45,663 nucleotides of DNA from Pirellulales bacterium. Lineage in GTDB: Bacteria > Planctomycetota > Planctomycetia > Pirellulales > JAICIG01. Where the stretch lies: positions 1-45,663 of the forward strand of contig JAICLL010000035.1 of NCBI GenBank assembly GCA_025927475.1, in the 5' to 3' direction. The translations under genes and the position numbers were made by a program. Under the pieces are notes generated by a model. That model ran no database searches. It worked only from the letters and a program-made list of their open reading frames with translations, and was not told where the DNA came from. Position 1 is the stretch's first letter. The number at the start of each line of letters is the position of its first letter. This document shows positions 1-7,994 of this stretch, in pieces.

Positions 1-705
1 CGGCCAGCGCCACAGACACTTGGTAAAGCGATTCCTTGCTCAACAGATCGCCGAGTTGTACCCCGACCGTTTGTAGCTCCTTGTCGACATCCTGAAGCCG
101 CTGTTCGAGCCTGAGCGTATCGTCAATGGACAGGTCCTTCGTCTCGCGGAGAGCTTCAGGATGGCTGCGTGACGTTTCGTCAGCGACTGGCGCTGGGCGT
201 GCAGCCGCTGAAAATCGCCCGTGCGGTCGCGTTGCTGCACGCTTACGGATTCCAGGTGCCCGATGTCGCGGAGCTGGTTCATCAGCTCAACGAACCGATC
301 GGGATGGATGCCGAGCTCAAGGACAAGCCGCCGCTCACGTACCAGGCCGCTGCTCTTCTCATTAAGCACGAGCGCTTGATGCACCGTGACGGCTGATCGT
401 ATCCGGGCTTCGTCGTCGTCGAAGGCATCCGTCGCCAAAGCAAGTTGTCCGCTACGTTCATAGACACGGATCCGCTCCACATTGGCTTGTTCCAGCAAGA
501 GCGGCAAGGGCATTTCGCCCAGGCCAACTTGCTTGAGGTTGTTGGCCGTCGGCAGATTCCTTTCCAACAGGGGCAAGGGCATGGGCAAGGACGACCTCAG
601 CAGTTGAGGATAAGGAAGCGTGAAGGCGCGAATGGTCCCGACCAATCCCAGGGCCAAGAGGACCAGAAAGCCCGCGGCCGCAGTCTTCTTCCACAGGTGT
701 TGCAT
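1..705 (-). pseudogene. DUF4349-like envelope protein, frameshifted and cut by the window edge
   Basis: The reading frame begins MQHLWKK with one hydrophobic N-terminal segment (residues 10-28, signal or anchor). It then shows the DUF4349 pattern: an 'EKSSGLVRERRLVLELGI' stretch, a 'VSVQQRDRTGDF' stretch and a helical region rich in Q, R and L. At about 145-153 the frame breaks. Directly upstream on the coding strand the protein reads HAAILKL. Continuing two bases over gives RETKDLSIDDTLRLEQRL and an unbroken helical frame to the window edge, whereas the original frame turns into unrelated R/S-rich residues and stops at 40. The break looks like a duplicated CT dinucleotide (CTCTCC where CTCC would keep frame). 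It may be a real mutation or an assembly error. Function of the family is unknown; it is usually a membrane-anchored coiled-coil protein. The family call rests on pattern memory. Confidence 0.6.
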
Positions 706-778
706 GCGAAGCCTCCTCCTTGTTGCAAAGAAGGGAATAACTCCGATAAGCTGGTTCTACTACGCTCCGCCTCGAGGA

Positions 779-1249
779 TCGGTTCAGAACAATTATCCGC
801 ACGAGGACGATCCGCAGAACGGCTTCGACCACATCGACGGGCACCGCACGGTGGCAATGGTCATCAGCCCCTACACTCGCCGGCACGCGCTCGACAGTAC
901 GAACTTTAACCAGACCAGCATGGTGCGAACGATGGAACTGATGCTGGGTTTGCCACCGCTGAACCAATTCGACGCATCGGCCACGCCGATGGCCAGTTGC
1001 TTTACCGATCGGATCGATCTGACGCCGTACACCGCCGTCGAGAACAATATACCGCTCGACCAACTGAATCCCGAGGTGAGCCAGATCCGCGACCCCAGGC
1101 AGCGGCATTGGGCCGAGGTCTCGCTCGCGCTGCCGCTAGACGACATCGACGAAGCCGATGAGGACACGCTCAACCGGATACTTTGGCACGCCGCCCGGGG
1201 CAGCGACGCGGGATATCCTGCCTGGGCGGTGGCGGATGATGACGATTGA
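779..1249 (+). pseudogene. C-terminal fragment of a YncE/alkaline-phosphatase-superfamily protein
   Basis: From about 790 the frame encodes PHEDDPQNGFDHIDGHRT, VAMVISPYTRR, SMVRTMELMLGLPPLNQFDA and ATPMASCF. This is the C-terminal core of the phosphoesterase half of planctomycetal and acidobacterial 'YncE/alkaline phosphatase family' proteins, where the D-H-x-D-x-H residues help bind the metal site. The usual 400 or more upstream residues (beta-propeller and catalytic Thr/Ser region) are missing. The upstream part of the open frame (from 620) is antisense to the start of the neighbouring DUF4349 gene and has no family resemblance. I read this as a truncated relic left by a deletion whose junction lies at about 705-785. 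The tail after residue about 150 is acidic (ending VADDDD). No recognisable start codon or ribosome binding site precedes the conserved part. Confidence 0.65.
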
Positions 1250-1333
1250 ACGCACGCCTGCTCCGCGTAAAATCCACTCTTTCGGCCGCAATGCACAGCC
1301 GGCAGTTAGTCGAGCCCACCCTTTGGTGCTGAC

Positions 1334-2185
1334 ATGCCTTATCCGTTTGATGCCACGCTCAAAGAAATTCTTGCACTTCGTCCGCAAGATTGCGTGGTGG
1401 CGTTCGGCTTACCGCGCGACGTGCCGGCGCACGCGCTCAACGTCGATCTTTCGACGATTTCAGCCGCCACCGACCTGGCATTCGGTTTCGGATCTCCATT
1501 TCAGGAAGTTGTCGATCTGAACTTTCAATCCGGGCCCGATCCGAGCGTGCCGGCGCGGTTGCACCTTTATAACGCCGCTTTTCATCTGCGCTTCCGGGTG
1601 CCGGTGCGGTCGGTGCTTATTCTGCTGCGGAGGAAAGCCGATGGCGGCCAATTGACGGGCCGGTTGGCTTACACTTGCGGCGGCAAGCGAGTAGAATTCG
1701 AGTATGATATTATTCGGATGTGGCAACAACCTATCGGCCCGTTCCTGCACGGTGGTTTGGGGTTGTTGCCGCTGGCGACGCTCTGCTGCATGACAGACGA
1801 TAAGCCGCTGGCCGAAGCCTTACGTGAGGTCGTGCGCGAGATTGACAAGCGGTTGATCCACGAATGCGAGCAGCCCCAGGCTGTCCGATTGATGACGGCG
1901 GCATTTGTTCTGACGGGATTACGGGTCAAGAAAGAGGACTTGGCCAGCATCTATCAAGGAGTTCGAGTCATGCATGAATCGACGGCATACGACATGGCGG
2001 TGGAGGAAGGTCTGATCAAGGCCAGCCATCGCTTTTTGCTGAGACAAGGGCGAAAGCTCTTGGGCCCTCCCGAGCTGTCCATCGAATCGGCACTTACTTC
2101 GATTCAGGATGTAGAAAGACTAGAACGGATGGGAGAGGCCATTCTGACGGTTAAGTCGTGGGAAGAATTGCTTTCAACACCCTGA
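1334..2185 (+). CDS. Rpn/YhgA-like PD-(D/E)XK family protein
   Basis: A 283-residue protein of a family common in planctomycetes and cyanobacteria and distantly related to Rpn recombination-promoting nucleases. Visible landmarks are NVDLSTISAATD near residue 35, then QEVVDLNFQSGPDP (the D...Q/E-x-Q-like core of the PD-(D/E)XK fold), a hydrophobic LLPLATLC segment near 150, and a C-terminal half that is mostly helical. It ends with the family hallmark MHESTAYDMAVEEG followed by RFLLRQGRKLLG and TVKSWEELL. The end of the protein resembles the C-terminal helical tail of DUF4351-type proteins. The ATG at 1334 gives the conserved MPYPFDATLKEIL start. These proteins occur in many divergent copies per genome and are probably mobile or selfish nucleases, but activity has not been shown for this type. 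It stands alone here. Confidence 0.72.
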   Translation: MPYPFDATLKEILALRPQDCVVAFGLPRDVPAHALNVDLSTISAATDLAFGFGSPFQEVVDLNFQSGPDPSVPARLHLYNAAFHLRFRVPVRSVLILLRRKADGGQLTGRLAYTCGGKRVEFEYDIIRMWQQPIGPFLHGGLGLLPLATLCCMTDDKPLAEALREVVREIDKRLIHECEQPQAVRLMTAAFVLTGLRVKKEDLASIYQGVRVMHESTAYDMAVEEGLIKASHRFLLRQGRKLLGPPELSIESALTSIQDVERLERMGEAILTVKSWEELLSTP

Positions 2186-2365
2186 AGGTGAGCTGACAAC
2201 GACGCCAAATGGCCGCGCCGCAATGAAGGCTGACCAAGCATCGCCGTCGCGCGTTACCTCTGGGCAGGCAGCTTAGGAAACGTCTCAGGACACGCCGGGC
2301 AGCGGCGCAGCACCTTGAATGGGCGCGCGCACGATGCGCAAGTCAGCTCGAATCAACCACGCCAC

Positions 2366-3769
2366 CTAATCGGACTGCCGCCGCGTGGGCGGTGTCCAGG
2401 CGGCGGGTTGGGGGTTGGCAGTTTTCAACGCGGCCTTGTCTCCGCTCGCCTTCATCTCGCGGGCCAGCGACGCGGTGAGCTCGGCGATTCTATCGGCCTG
2501 CTCCGGTTTGTCGGCGAGATTCGCCGCTTCGTGCGGGTCGTTATCCAGGTCGAAAAGCTGCGTGCGGTCCACACGCGGGTAGCGGATGAGCTTCCAGCGG
2601 CCCTCGGTGTAGCCACGCTGCACGTCGCGATAGGCGAACATCATGCGGTCGCGGGCGGGCGTGGCGGGGTTTTTGAGCGTGGCGGAAAAATCGAAGCCGT
2701 CGCCGCGATTGGGCGACGCGATGCCGCAACGCTTGCCGAGCGTCGGCAACACGTCGAACAAGTAGACCATCGCCTTGGTGCGCTGGTTCGAGGCCACGCC
2801 CGGCCCGGCGATGATCAGCGGCACGCGCACCGAATCGTACTCATAGACGCTCTGTTTGCCGATCAGCCCATGACTGCCGCGCGCCACTCCGCTATCGGCG
2901 GCAAATACGACGATCGTGTTCTCGGCAAAGGGCGATGCGTCGAGCGCGTCGAGCACGCGGCCGATCTGCATGTCGAGATAAGAGATGTAGCGGTAATAAT
3001 CGGCGATCAGCTCGCGCACCTGCCCTGGCGTGCGCGGCCACGGCAGTAGCTTCTCGTCGCGGACCTCCATCTCGCCATTGTTCCACGGATGCTGTGGCAG
3101 AAAGCTGGGCGGCAACGGAATCGTTTCCGCGTCGTAGCGGACAGGGAAATCGTCGGGCACGACGTGCGGATCGTGCGGCGCATCGAACGGCACGTAGGCG
3201 AAGAACGGTCCGCCCCGATGTTCCTTGAGAAAACGGATGGTCTCATCGGCAAAAACCGCGCAGGCGTGCTGCGGAGCCAGCTTCGGCTCGCCGACTTTGC
3301 CGGCGGTCACGTTGCGCAACTTGGCCTGCATGGGGTTGGTCATGCCGCCCGTGAACATCTGGCGCGCGATTTGAAAGCTGCGCACGAGCGAGGCGTCGCC
3401 GTTGTGCCACTTGCCGCTGGCGAACGTGGTATAGCCGGCCTTGGCGAAGGCTTCGGGCCAGGTTGCGTCGCGCAGCAGCTTTTCGTCGGCGTGAAACAAG
3501 TTTTGCCCCGATAGCAGCATGGCACGCGAGGGCACGCAGGTGGCGCCGTGCATGCCGCCCTGCATGTAAGCGCGGTCGAAGGCCAGACCGCGGCGGGCCA
3601 GGCGGTCGAGGTTCGGCGTTTTGATGATCGCGTTGCCCAGCGCGTGGATGGTGTCGGCGCGCTGATCGTCGGCGAACAGCAGCAGCACATTGGGCCTGGC
3701 CGGCTGCGCCGCGCAAAGCGGCATCGGCAGCGTCAAGCAGGCGACGAAGAGGGCGAATCCGAATTTCAT
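2366..3769 (-). CDS. Exported sulfatase (formylglycine-dependent, S1 family)
   Basis: A 467-residue sulfatase that would hydrolyse sulfate esters, in planctomycetes usually of algal or host polysaccharides. Residues 1-20 form a signal peptide (MKFGFALFVACL...LCAAQ), so it acts outside the cytoplasm. The calcium-site pair is in NVLLLFADDQRAD near residue 34. The modification motif is CVPSRAML at residue 78, a C-x-P-x-R signature whose cysteine is turned into formylglycine. Later conserved blocks are GKWHNGD, DAPHDPH and the DSGVARGSHGLIGKQSVYEYDSVRVPLII block, split here only for length. The C-terminal part (LFDLDNDPHEAANLADKP) is the usual sulfatase end domain. Length matches the family. No partner transporter or glycoside hydrolase gene is adjacent, so the substrate cannot be inferred. 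Confidence 0.93.
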   Translation of the reverse strand: MKFGFALFVACLTLPMPLCAAQPARPNVLLLFADDQRADTIHALGNAIIKTPNLDRLARRGLAFDRAYMQGGMHGATCVPSRAMLLSGQNLFHADEKLLRDATWPEAFAKAGYTTFASGKWHNGDASLVRSFQIARQMFTGGMTNPMQAKLRNVTAGKVGEPKLAPQHACAVFADETIRFLKEHRGGPFFAYVPFDAPHDPHVVPDDFPVRYDAETIPLPPSFLPQHPWNNGEMEVRDEKLLPWPRTPGQVRELIADYYRYISYLDMQIGRVLDALDASPFAENTIVVFAADSGVARGSHGLIGKQSVYEYDSVRVPLIIAGPGVASNQRTKAMVYLFDVLPTLGKRCGIASPNRGDGFDFSATLKNPATPARDRMMFAYRDVQRGYTEGRWKLIRYPRVDRTQLFDLDNDPHEAANLADKPEQADRIAELTASLAREMKASGDKAALKTANPQPAAWTPPTRRQSD

Positions 3770-3966
3770 GGTTGGGTTTTGATGCCGGGGGTTCTAGTCC
3801 GCCGCCTTGGGGCGAACCGCGGTTCATACTATAGAACCCGGACCGGCGGAAGCAACAGACGTCCGCGCGGGCATCGGCGACTCATTGTGCAACGGTGCAG
3901 AAGGCGTTACCTTCAGCAAGCACCGCGATGAGCTGTTTGCCATAGCGAAAGAATGCGGGCGCCTCA

Positions 3967-4381
3967 TGATCTTTTCCTGGCTCAAACGCCGACGACGAAA
4001 ACGGATTCTGGCGCAGCCGTTTCCGGCTGAGTGGCTGCGGCGATTCAAATCGACGGCGCCGATGCGGCCGCCTGGCGAGTTCGGGCAATGGCGCACCTGG
4101 CCGTGGCGCAATACGACGACGCACTGGCGGATTGCGAGCGGGCCTTGGCGATCGACGGCCGAAACGGAGAGAGCTACCGTCTACGCGGCATCGCTCGCAC
4201 GGCCCTAGGCGAATTGCGCCAAGCGCTGCGCGACTTTGGGGCGGCGATTCATTTCGACGCCGACCTGGCCGAGACCTTGCGCGCGCGTGCCGACACGTAT
4301 GAACGCCTGGGCCAATTCGACAAGGCCCGCGCCGATCGAGAAAAAGCGCTGCGCCTCGACTTGACCAGTACGGAAAACTAA
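3967..4381 (+). pseudogene. MtfA-like (M90) peptidase relic: N-terminus joined to C-terminal TPR, catalytic core deleted
   Basis: At 3967 an ATG opens MIFSWLKRRRRKRILAQPFP followed by AEWL. This is the characteristic start of planctomycetal zinc peptidases of the MtfA/M90 family. The rest of that domain, including the HExxH zinc site, is absent. Near 4030-4045 the reading frame shifts by one and goes straight into TPR sequence (AAAIQIDGADAAAWRVRAMA, then DDALADCERALAIDG, GIARTALGELRQALRDFGAAI, ARADTYERLGQFDKARADRE). TPR repeats are the usual C-terminal extension of this planctomycetal peptidase type. The simplest reading is one out-of-frame internal deletion of several hundred bases in a former mtfA-TPR gene. 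A GTG at 4031 could in principle still express a 116-residue TPR protein. Confidence 0.6.
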
Positions 4382-4592
4382 GTTGACGCTCCACACGATG
4401 GGACAACCAGGGTGCGCCCAGACCATCACGCGGCCTACGATCTTGGCGCAATACGGGTTGTTTCGACTGCGCTGAGGTGGCGCGGAGGGGGCGGCTGGAA
4501 ATGGCCAATCCACAGACCGCCCAGACCGCCCAAGCCAGAAGACCACGGGATTGGAGAATCTCGCCGGCTTCTTCAACCGAGACGGTTTACAG

Positions 4593-4598
4593 TATAAT
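4593..4598 (+). promoter_or_regulatory. TATAAT -10 box six bases before the PIN gene ATG
   Basis: A perfect TATAAT lies at 4593-4598 and the ATG of the PIN-domain gene is at 4605. A start of transcription 6-8 bases downstream would fall on the ATG itself, so the mRNA would be leaderless. No Shine-Dalgarno sequence is visible before the ATG, which fits. The -35 region (around 4569-4575) is poor. Confidence 0.5.
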
Positions 4599-4604
4599 CT
4601 AGGT

Positions 4605-5044
4605 ATGCGCGTTTATTTGGATATTTGCTGCTTGAAGCGGCCCTTTGATGATCAATCTCAGCCGCGAATTCATTTGGAGGCCGAGGCAGTTTTGGCGCTG
4701 CTGGATGCGTCGGCGAAGCAAATCGAGTTTCTTCATGCGGCGGCACATGATCTGGAAAACGAACAGAATTCGTTGCCTTCGCGAGCCGCAAAGGTTCGCG
4801 AATGGTTGCAACGCATCCCTTTGGCAGACTTGGCGGACGAGGTTTTGCAGGTGCGAACGGGCGAACTCATGGCCTTGGGATTCAGAACTTTGATGCGTTT
4901 CACCTGGCAAGCGCCGAAGCAGGGCGCGTCGAGGTGTTTGCCACTTGTGACGATCGCTTACTAGCGGCAGCGAGTCGTCACTCCGCCAACTTGAAAGTTC
5001 GAGTCGTCAATCCAGTAGATCTAGCCCGCGAGGTACTGCCATGA
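4605..5044 (+). pseudogene. PIN-domain (VapC-like) toxin gene with one-base deletion
   Basis: From 4605 the frame reads MRVYLDICCLKRPFDDQSQP, then RIHLEAEAVLALLD. This is the start of a planctomycetal and cyanobacterial PIN family with an acidic active site (YLD near residue 5, then E residues). At 4881-4886 the frame breaks inside 'ALGF'. One base earlier or later the sequence reads NFDAFHLASAEAGRVEVF and then TCDDRLLAAA, the conserved PIN C-terminal half (FDAFHLA and T-x-DDRLL are the second acidic cluster), and ends at 5044. The expected TTC AAG AAC reads TTC AG AAC, so a single A appears to be lost. The unshifted frame ends early at 4964. The gene would encode about 146 residues if repaired. 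Its stop overlaps the ATG of the next small gene (ATGA), an arrangement typical of toxin-antitoxin modules. It may be a real mutation or a sequencing error. Confidence 0.72.
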
Positions 5045-5253
5045 CCCCAATCATCACCAGTCCTGTGGAACTCCGCCAACGGGGCTTCGAAGCGTTAGTG
5101 GCTTCTCTGGGCTGGGTCAATGCTGTTCGGTTCCTTCAGCAGTATGAAACCAGCCGGCACGACTACACAAACGAACGCGATCAGATCCTGCCCAACTGGG
5201 ATGCGGCAACGCTCGTTCGCCTCGCCAGGGAACATAGTAAGTCGCCGCAATAG
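5041..5253 (+). CDS. Small putative antitoxin partner of the PIN gene
   Basis: A 70-residue protein starting at the ATG that overlaps the PIN stop by four bases. It begins MTPIITSPVELRQRGFEALV and continues with GWVNAVRFLQQYETSRHDYT, ending in a short acidic/basic tail with the pattern NWDAATLVRLAREH. I recognise the 'SP-x-ELR-x-x-GFEAL ... VNAVRFLQQYE ... DYT-x-ERD' pattern as a small helical family often next to PIN genes of the type upstream. No DNA-binding fold is evident. By position and size it is likely the antitoxin of a toxin-first module, but this is inferred. Because the PIN gene is frameshifted, the antitoxin may be surviving without its toxin. Start choice is supported by the ATGA coupling. 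Confidence 0.6.
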   Translation: MTPIITSPVELRQRGFEALVASLGWVNAVRFLQQYETSRHDYTNERDQILPNWDAATLVRLAREHSKSPQ

Positions 5254-5278
5254 CTCGAAATTCCCAGGCGCCGCCGGA

Positions 5279-5578
5279 GGGCCGCCATATCTTGCACCCC
5301 TCCGTTCACTCAAACACCTCAGCTTATGCGACACGGATGTCACGGATTCTGGTCTGGCAGCGTGCCTACAGGCTTTGCCTGATCTCAATTCTCTGGACCT
5401 GACCAGAACGGCCATCACAGATGCATCGCTTCCCGCATTGGCAGCAACGTATAATCTGAAACGCATCTGCGTAGCGCGGACGCGGATGACTGCTTCTGGA
5501 ATCGTCAGGCTTAGGGCGGCCCTGCCTCATTGCCGCGTCGATACCGTGCGGGCCTCACCGGAAGGCGACGAATTCTAG
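5279..5578 (+). pseudogene. Leucine-rich-repeat fragment
   Basis: The frame encodes about four LRRs of the ribonuclease-inhibitor kind common in planctomycetes: LAPLRSLKHLSLCDTDVTD, SGLAACLQALPDLNSLDLTR, TAITDASLPALAATYNLKRI and MTASGIVRLRAALPHCRV, ending shortly afterwards at 5578. It begins immediately after the small antitoxin-like gene, and in this frame the region before it overlaps that gene. No ATG, GTG or TTG with a ribosome binding site opens the LRR part, and there is no signal peptide. It is most likely the 3' end of a larger LRR gene whose front was deleted. A short in-frame product starting upstream at 5120 is possible but would carry unrelated N-terminal residues. Confidence 0.55.
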
Positions 5579-5679
5579 CTTCGCCAGCGCTGGATGGAGA
5601 ATGGGAGGCACGGTGTGCCACCTCTCCGCCCGCCTCTGCCGGATTGAAAACGTACCTTTTTGCGCCGTTCGACGCGGCG

Positions 5680-5708
5680 GCCTCCGCGCTCGAAATCGGC
5701 GCGGAGGC
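5680..5708. terminator. Perfect hairpin downstream of the SGNH hydrolase gene
   Basis: GCCTCCGCGC at 5680-5689 and GCGCGGAGGC at 5699-5708 form a perfect 10-bp stem with a 9-base loop, 26 bases past the stop of the minus-strand hydrolase gene. There is no T-run directly after it, so it may act as a 3' mRNA end stabiliser rather than as a classical terminator. Confidence 0.45.
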
Positions 5709-5733
5709 GCCATCGGCCGTCGCTGATTGTCAC

Positions 5734-6435
5734 TCACGGGCGTGTCAGCGTCGGCTTTAACACCGACGCCCAGAGCTTGTAGCCCTCGGCGTTCAGGTGC
5801 AACCCGTCGGCGCGGAATAACTCGGGCCGGGGCTCTGCGTCGGCGGTGAGCATCGGATGAAAGACGTCGACATAGCTCAATCGCTCGTCGCCGGAAATGA
5901 AATGCTCGATCGCAGCGTTCGTCTCGCGAATTCGAGCGATCAATGCCCGGCGCTTGATGCTGGGCTTGATCGCCAGATAGGCGATCCGGGTTTCGGGCAG
6001 GGCGGCGTTCACCTTGGCGGCGAACTGCTTGAAGTCGGCCACCACTTGCTCTGGCTTCTTGCCCGCGGCCAGGTCGTTGTCGCCGGCGTACAGGACAACC
6101 AGCCGCGGCCGATACGCAATCACGATTCGCTCGGCGAAATGCACAGCATCGGCCAATTGTGATCCCCCGAAGCCGCGATTGATCGCGTCCAACTTGGGGA
6201 ATGATTCCTCCAGCTTCCAAAGGCGGACGCTGGAACTGCCGACGAACAGCACCGCGTTTTCGGGCGGCCGACGTTGGGCGTCTTGCCGCTCGAAGGCCCG
6301 GATCTCGCTTTCCCAGCGGTTGTCGGCCGCCTGCTCCGCGCTGACCGCCGGCGCGGAAAGGCAACTCGCGAAGACCGCCAGCAAGCCGCCTAAGACAACT
6401 TGACGCACTTGAGTATTTGCGACGTTCTGAATCAC
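5734..6435 (-). CDS. Exported SGNH/GDSL-type esterase
   Basis: A 233-residue SGNH hydrolase. Residues 1-33 are a signal peptide (basic start, hydrophobic VVLGGLLAVFASCL, then AVSAEQ). The four SGNH blocks are visible. Block I is VLFVGSSSVRLW with the nucleophilic serine near residue 68. Block II has Gly in NRGFGGSQLAD near 90. Block III is VVLYAGDNDLAAG with the Asn near 119. Block V is FRADGLHLNAEGYKLW near 212 with the Asp and His. This is the 'GDSL-like lipase/acylhydrolase' type widespread in planctomycetes, probably removing acetyl or acyl groups from carbohydrates, though the substrate cannot be read from sequence. Length and motif spacing are normal. It is a single gene with a hairpin just after its stop. 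Confidence 0.9.
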   Translation of the reverse strand: MIQNVANTQVRQVVLGGLLAVFASCLSAPAVSAEQAADNRWESEIRAFERQDAQRRPPENAVLFVGSSSVRLWKLEESFPKLDAINRGFGGSQLADAVHFAERIVIAYRPRLVVLYAGDNDLAAGKKPEQVVADFKQFAAKVNAALPETRIAYLAIKPSIKRRALIARIRETNAAIEHFISGDERLSYVDVFHPMLTADAEPRPELFRADGLHLNAEGYKLWASVLKPTLTRP

Positions 6436-6975
6436 GATCGTGAACCTTTCGCGGCGATGATGATAGGAAGCTTAGGGAGAGCCGAGGCTCTTGCTGTAGA
6501 ACCCCGAACGATCGAAACAACACAAGCGTCGCTTGCCCGCGGCGAGCATTTGGCAGGCATTGCCGATCCGACGCGCGCGTCTCAGGCTGATGGGCCGAGG
6601 TGATCCAGCAGATCCAGTCTCGCCGCGCCACGGGCGTGATGTCGGACCACAACGCCCTTGCCTAGGTGCGGCGGCCAGCGCCTTGCGCAGATCTGCCGGA
6701 ACCTTCGGTTCTCGCTAAAGGAACGAACAAGACCGTATTCGATTCTCCGAAGCGATAGCAGTCAAGCACTAGGCCTCAACAACATGTTGGATATCGGACC
6801 GGCACACCGGCCGTTTATCGTACCGCGCCGAACGGGGGAAAAGAGCGGCGGTTCGCTTGCGGTCTCCCTGCCCCAAAGGGACATCGTAGAACAGCCAGGG
6901 GCAACGCGGCATTTGCGGGGCCAGTTCGGGCGCGATTGCCGCTTTCCCGGTCGCCCGGGAGCGGCCCTGCCACAG
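6436..6975. other. 540-base stretch without a recognisable gene
   Basis: Both strands were read in all frames. Open frames here are short, arginine/serine-rich and lack family motifs or ribosome binding sites. The stretch separates the start of the SGNH gene from the DUF1552 relic and may be decayed coding DNA. No promoter I would defend and no RNA gene was seen. Confidence 0.4.
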
Positions 6976-7131
6976 GACATACCGGTCCACATGCGGCTCA
7001 TGCTCGATCTGATCGTGCTGGCCTTTCAGATGGACAAGACGCGCATCGCCATCTGCATGCTGAACAACGACCTATCACAGATGAACCAGCAGCGCTTTGC
7101 TGACGCGGACGAGCGCCTTGCCCGGCTGTGA
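6976..7131 (+). pseudogene. DUF1552 relic with internal deletion
   Basis: The frame reads [20 protein letters not shown], then [16 protein letters not shown], then [15 protein letters not shown] and stop. The first two pieces are the well-conserved centre of planctomycetal DUF1552 proteins ([18 protein letters not shown]). The last piece resembles the extreme C-terminus of the same family, which ends in a 'RFGDA-x-x-RL-x-GL' pattern. About 150 residues that normally separate them are missing, while the frame is kept. The N-terminal two-thirds, including the Tat signal typical of the family, is also absent. I read this as a doubly deleted relic. DUF1552 genes normally sit beside DUF1587/DUF1592 c-type cytochrome genes; none is present here. 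Confidence 0.6.
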
Positions 7132-7223
7132 GCGGCGATCTGAAAAAGCGGGGGAGACATCGGCCGCTGCGCAACATGGCTGTTTGCAACCCTAGGAGGC
7201 TCGCTGCGCGGCGGCGTGGTGGT

Positions 7224-7883
7224 CTAGGGCTTCGCCTCTTCCGCATTCTCTTGGGGATCGACGACTCGAAACGAGTCCAAGAACCGAGTGACATCGGGGT
7301 CGCCTTTGACGTACTCGGCTTTCGGCACGACTGCGTACAGTTGATAAAGCCTGTCTCTCTTGAGGAAAATGCGAGCCTCCCAAACGTCGTCGCCGTCGAC
7401 ATAAGCATAAGTGCGGCCAATATCATCGCCCAGCAAAACTTCCTCGTCGAATAGCGCCTGCTTATCGCCGAGGTGGGCGTCGCGGGCGACCGCCAGCGCT
7501 TCGGCAACATCGTCTGGATGATCGAACAGAGACTGCGGCGATTCCGAAACCATGTAAATGCGGCCGTTTGGCAACGAGACCCCATGGTTTGTGATGGTCG
7601 GGCGGTTCGAGGGAAGAGCCTGCGCCGCGTCCGGTAACAACACAGAATAACGTCCGCTCGGGGGAGAAAAGGGCTTCCAGGCAATCGGCTCTGGCTGGGC
7701 TGGCTTCATCTCGTTTGATGGTACGACCGGCATATTGCCGCCGGTCGGTGATTCATTGTTTTTGTTTGAGGCAGCCCCGTCCGTCGGCTTATTTATCGGT
7801 GTGGGCGCCTTCGCCGAACAACCAAACGAGCACAGCAGCGTCGCCAGGACGAACAAGCACGAATACGTCGTTTGTGGCATCAT
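7224..7883 (-). CDS. Predicted lipoprotein of unknown function
   Basis: About 219 residues from an ATG at 7883 (a second ATG follows at 7880). GAGG lies six bases upstream on the coding strand, favouring this start over the longer open frame to 7970. The N-terminus is MMPQTTYSCLFVLATLLCSF followed by GCSAKAP, a lipoprotein-type signal with the acceptor cysteine near residue 23. A Pro/Asn/Thr-rich linker follows (residues 25-60). The folded part runs from about 65 to 215 and contains GRYSVLLPDAAQ, DDIGRTYAYVDGDDVWEARI and the closing LYQLYAVVPKAEY...RFLDSFRVV pattern. That ending is typical of small secreted planctomycetal proteins that measure whether a residue profile has 'risen above' a threshold, but no activity is known. 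The tail is acidic. It probably sits in a membrane facing the periplasm. Confidence 0.7.
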   Translation of the reverse strand: MMPQTTYSCLFVLATLLCSFGCSAKAPTPINKPTDGAASNKNNESPTGGNMPVVPSNEMKPAQPEPIAWKPFSPPSGRYSVLLPDAAQALPSNRPTITNHGVSLPNGRIYMVSESPQSLFDHPDDVAEALAVARDAHLGDKQALFDEEVLLGDDIGRTYAYVDGDDVWEARIFLKRDRLYQLYAVVPKAEYVKGDPDVTRFLDSFRVVDPQENAEEAKP

Positions 7884-7994
7884 AAAGCCCTCAAGCTGGA
7901 CTGAATGGAAAACGGGCCCCCTTTCATCGTCAGGTTTTTCGGCCCGCCGTAAAGCCCCAGCACCGCGCACTTGAGCGAAGCCGCCAAGCCGATG

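Noticed and set aside
6436..6975. Possible small gene or structured RNA upstream of the SGNH hydrolase
   Set aside because: No conserved motif, convincing hairpin set or start signal could be found by reading both strands.
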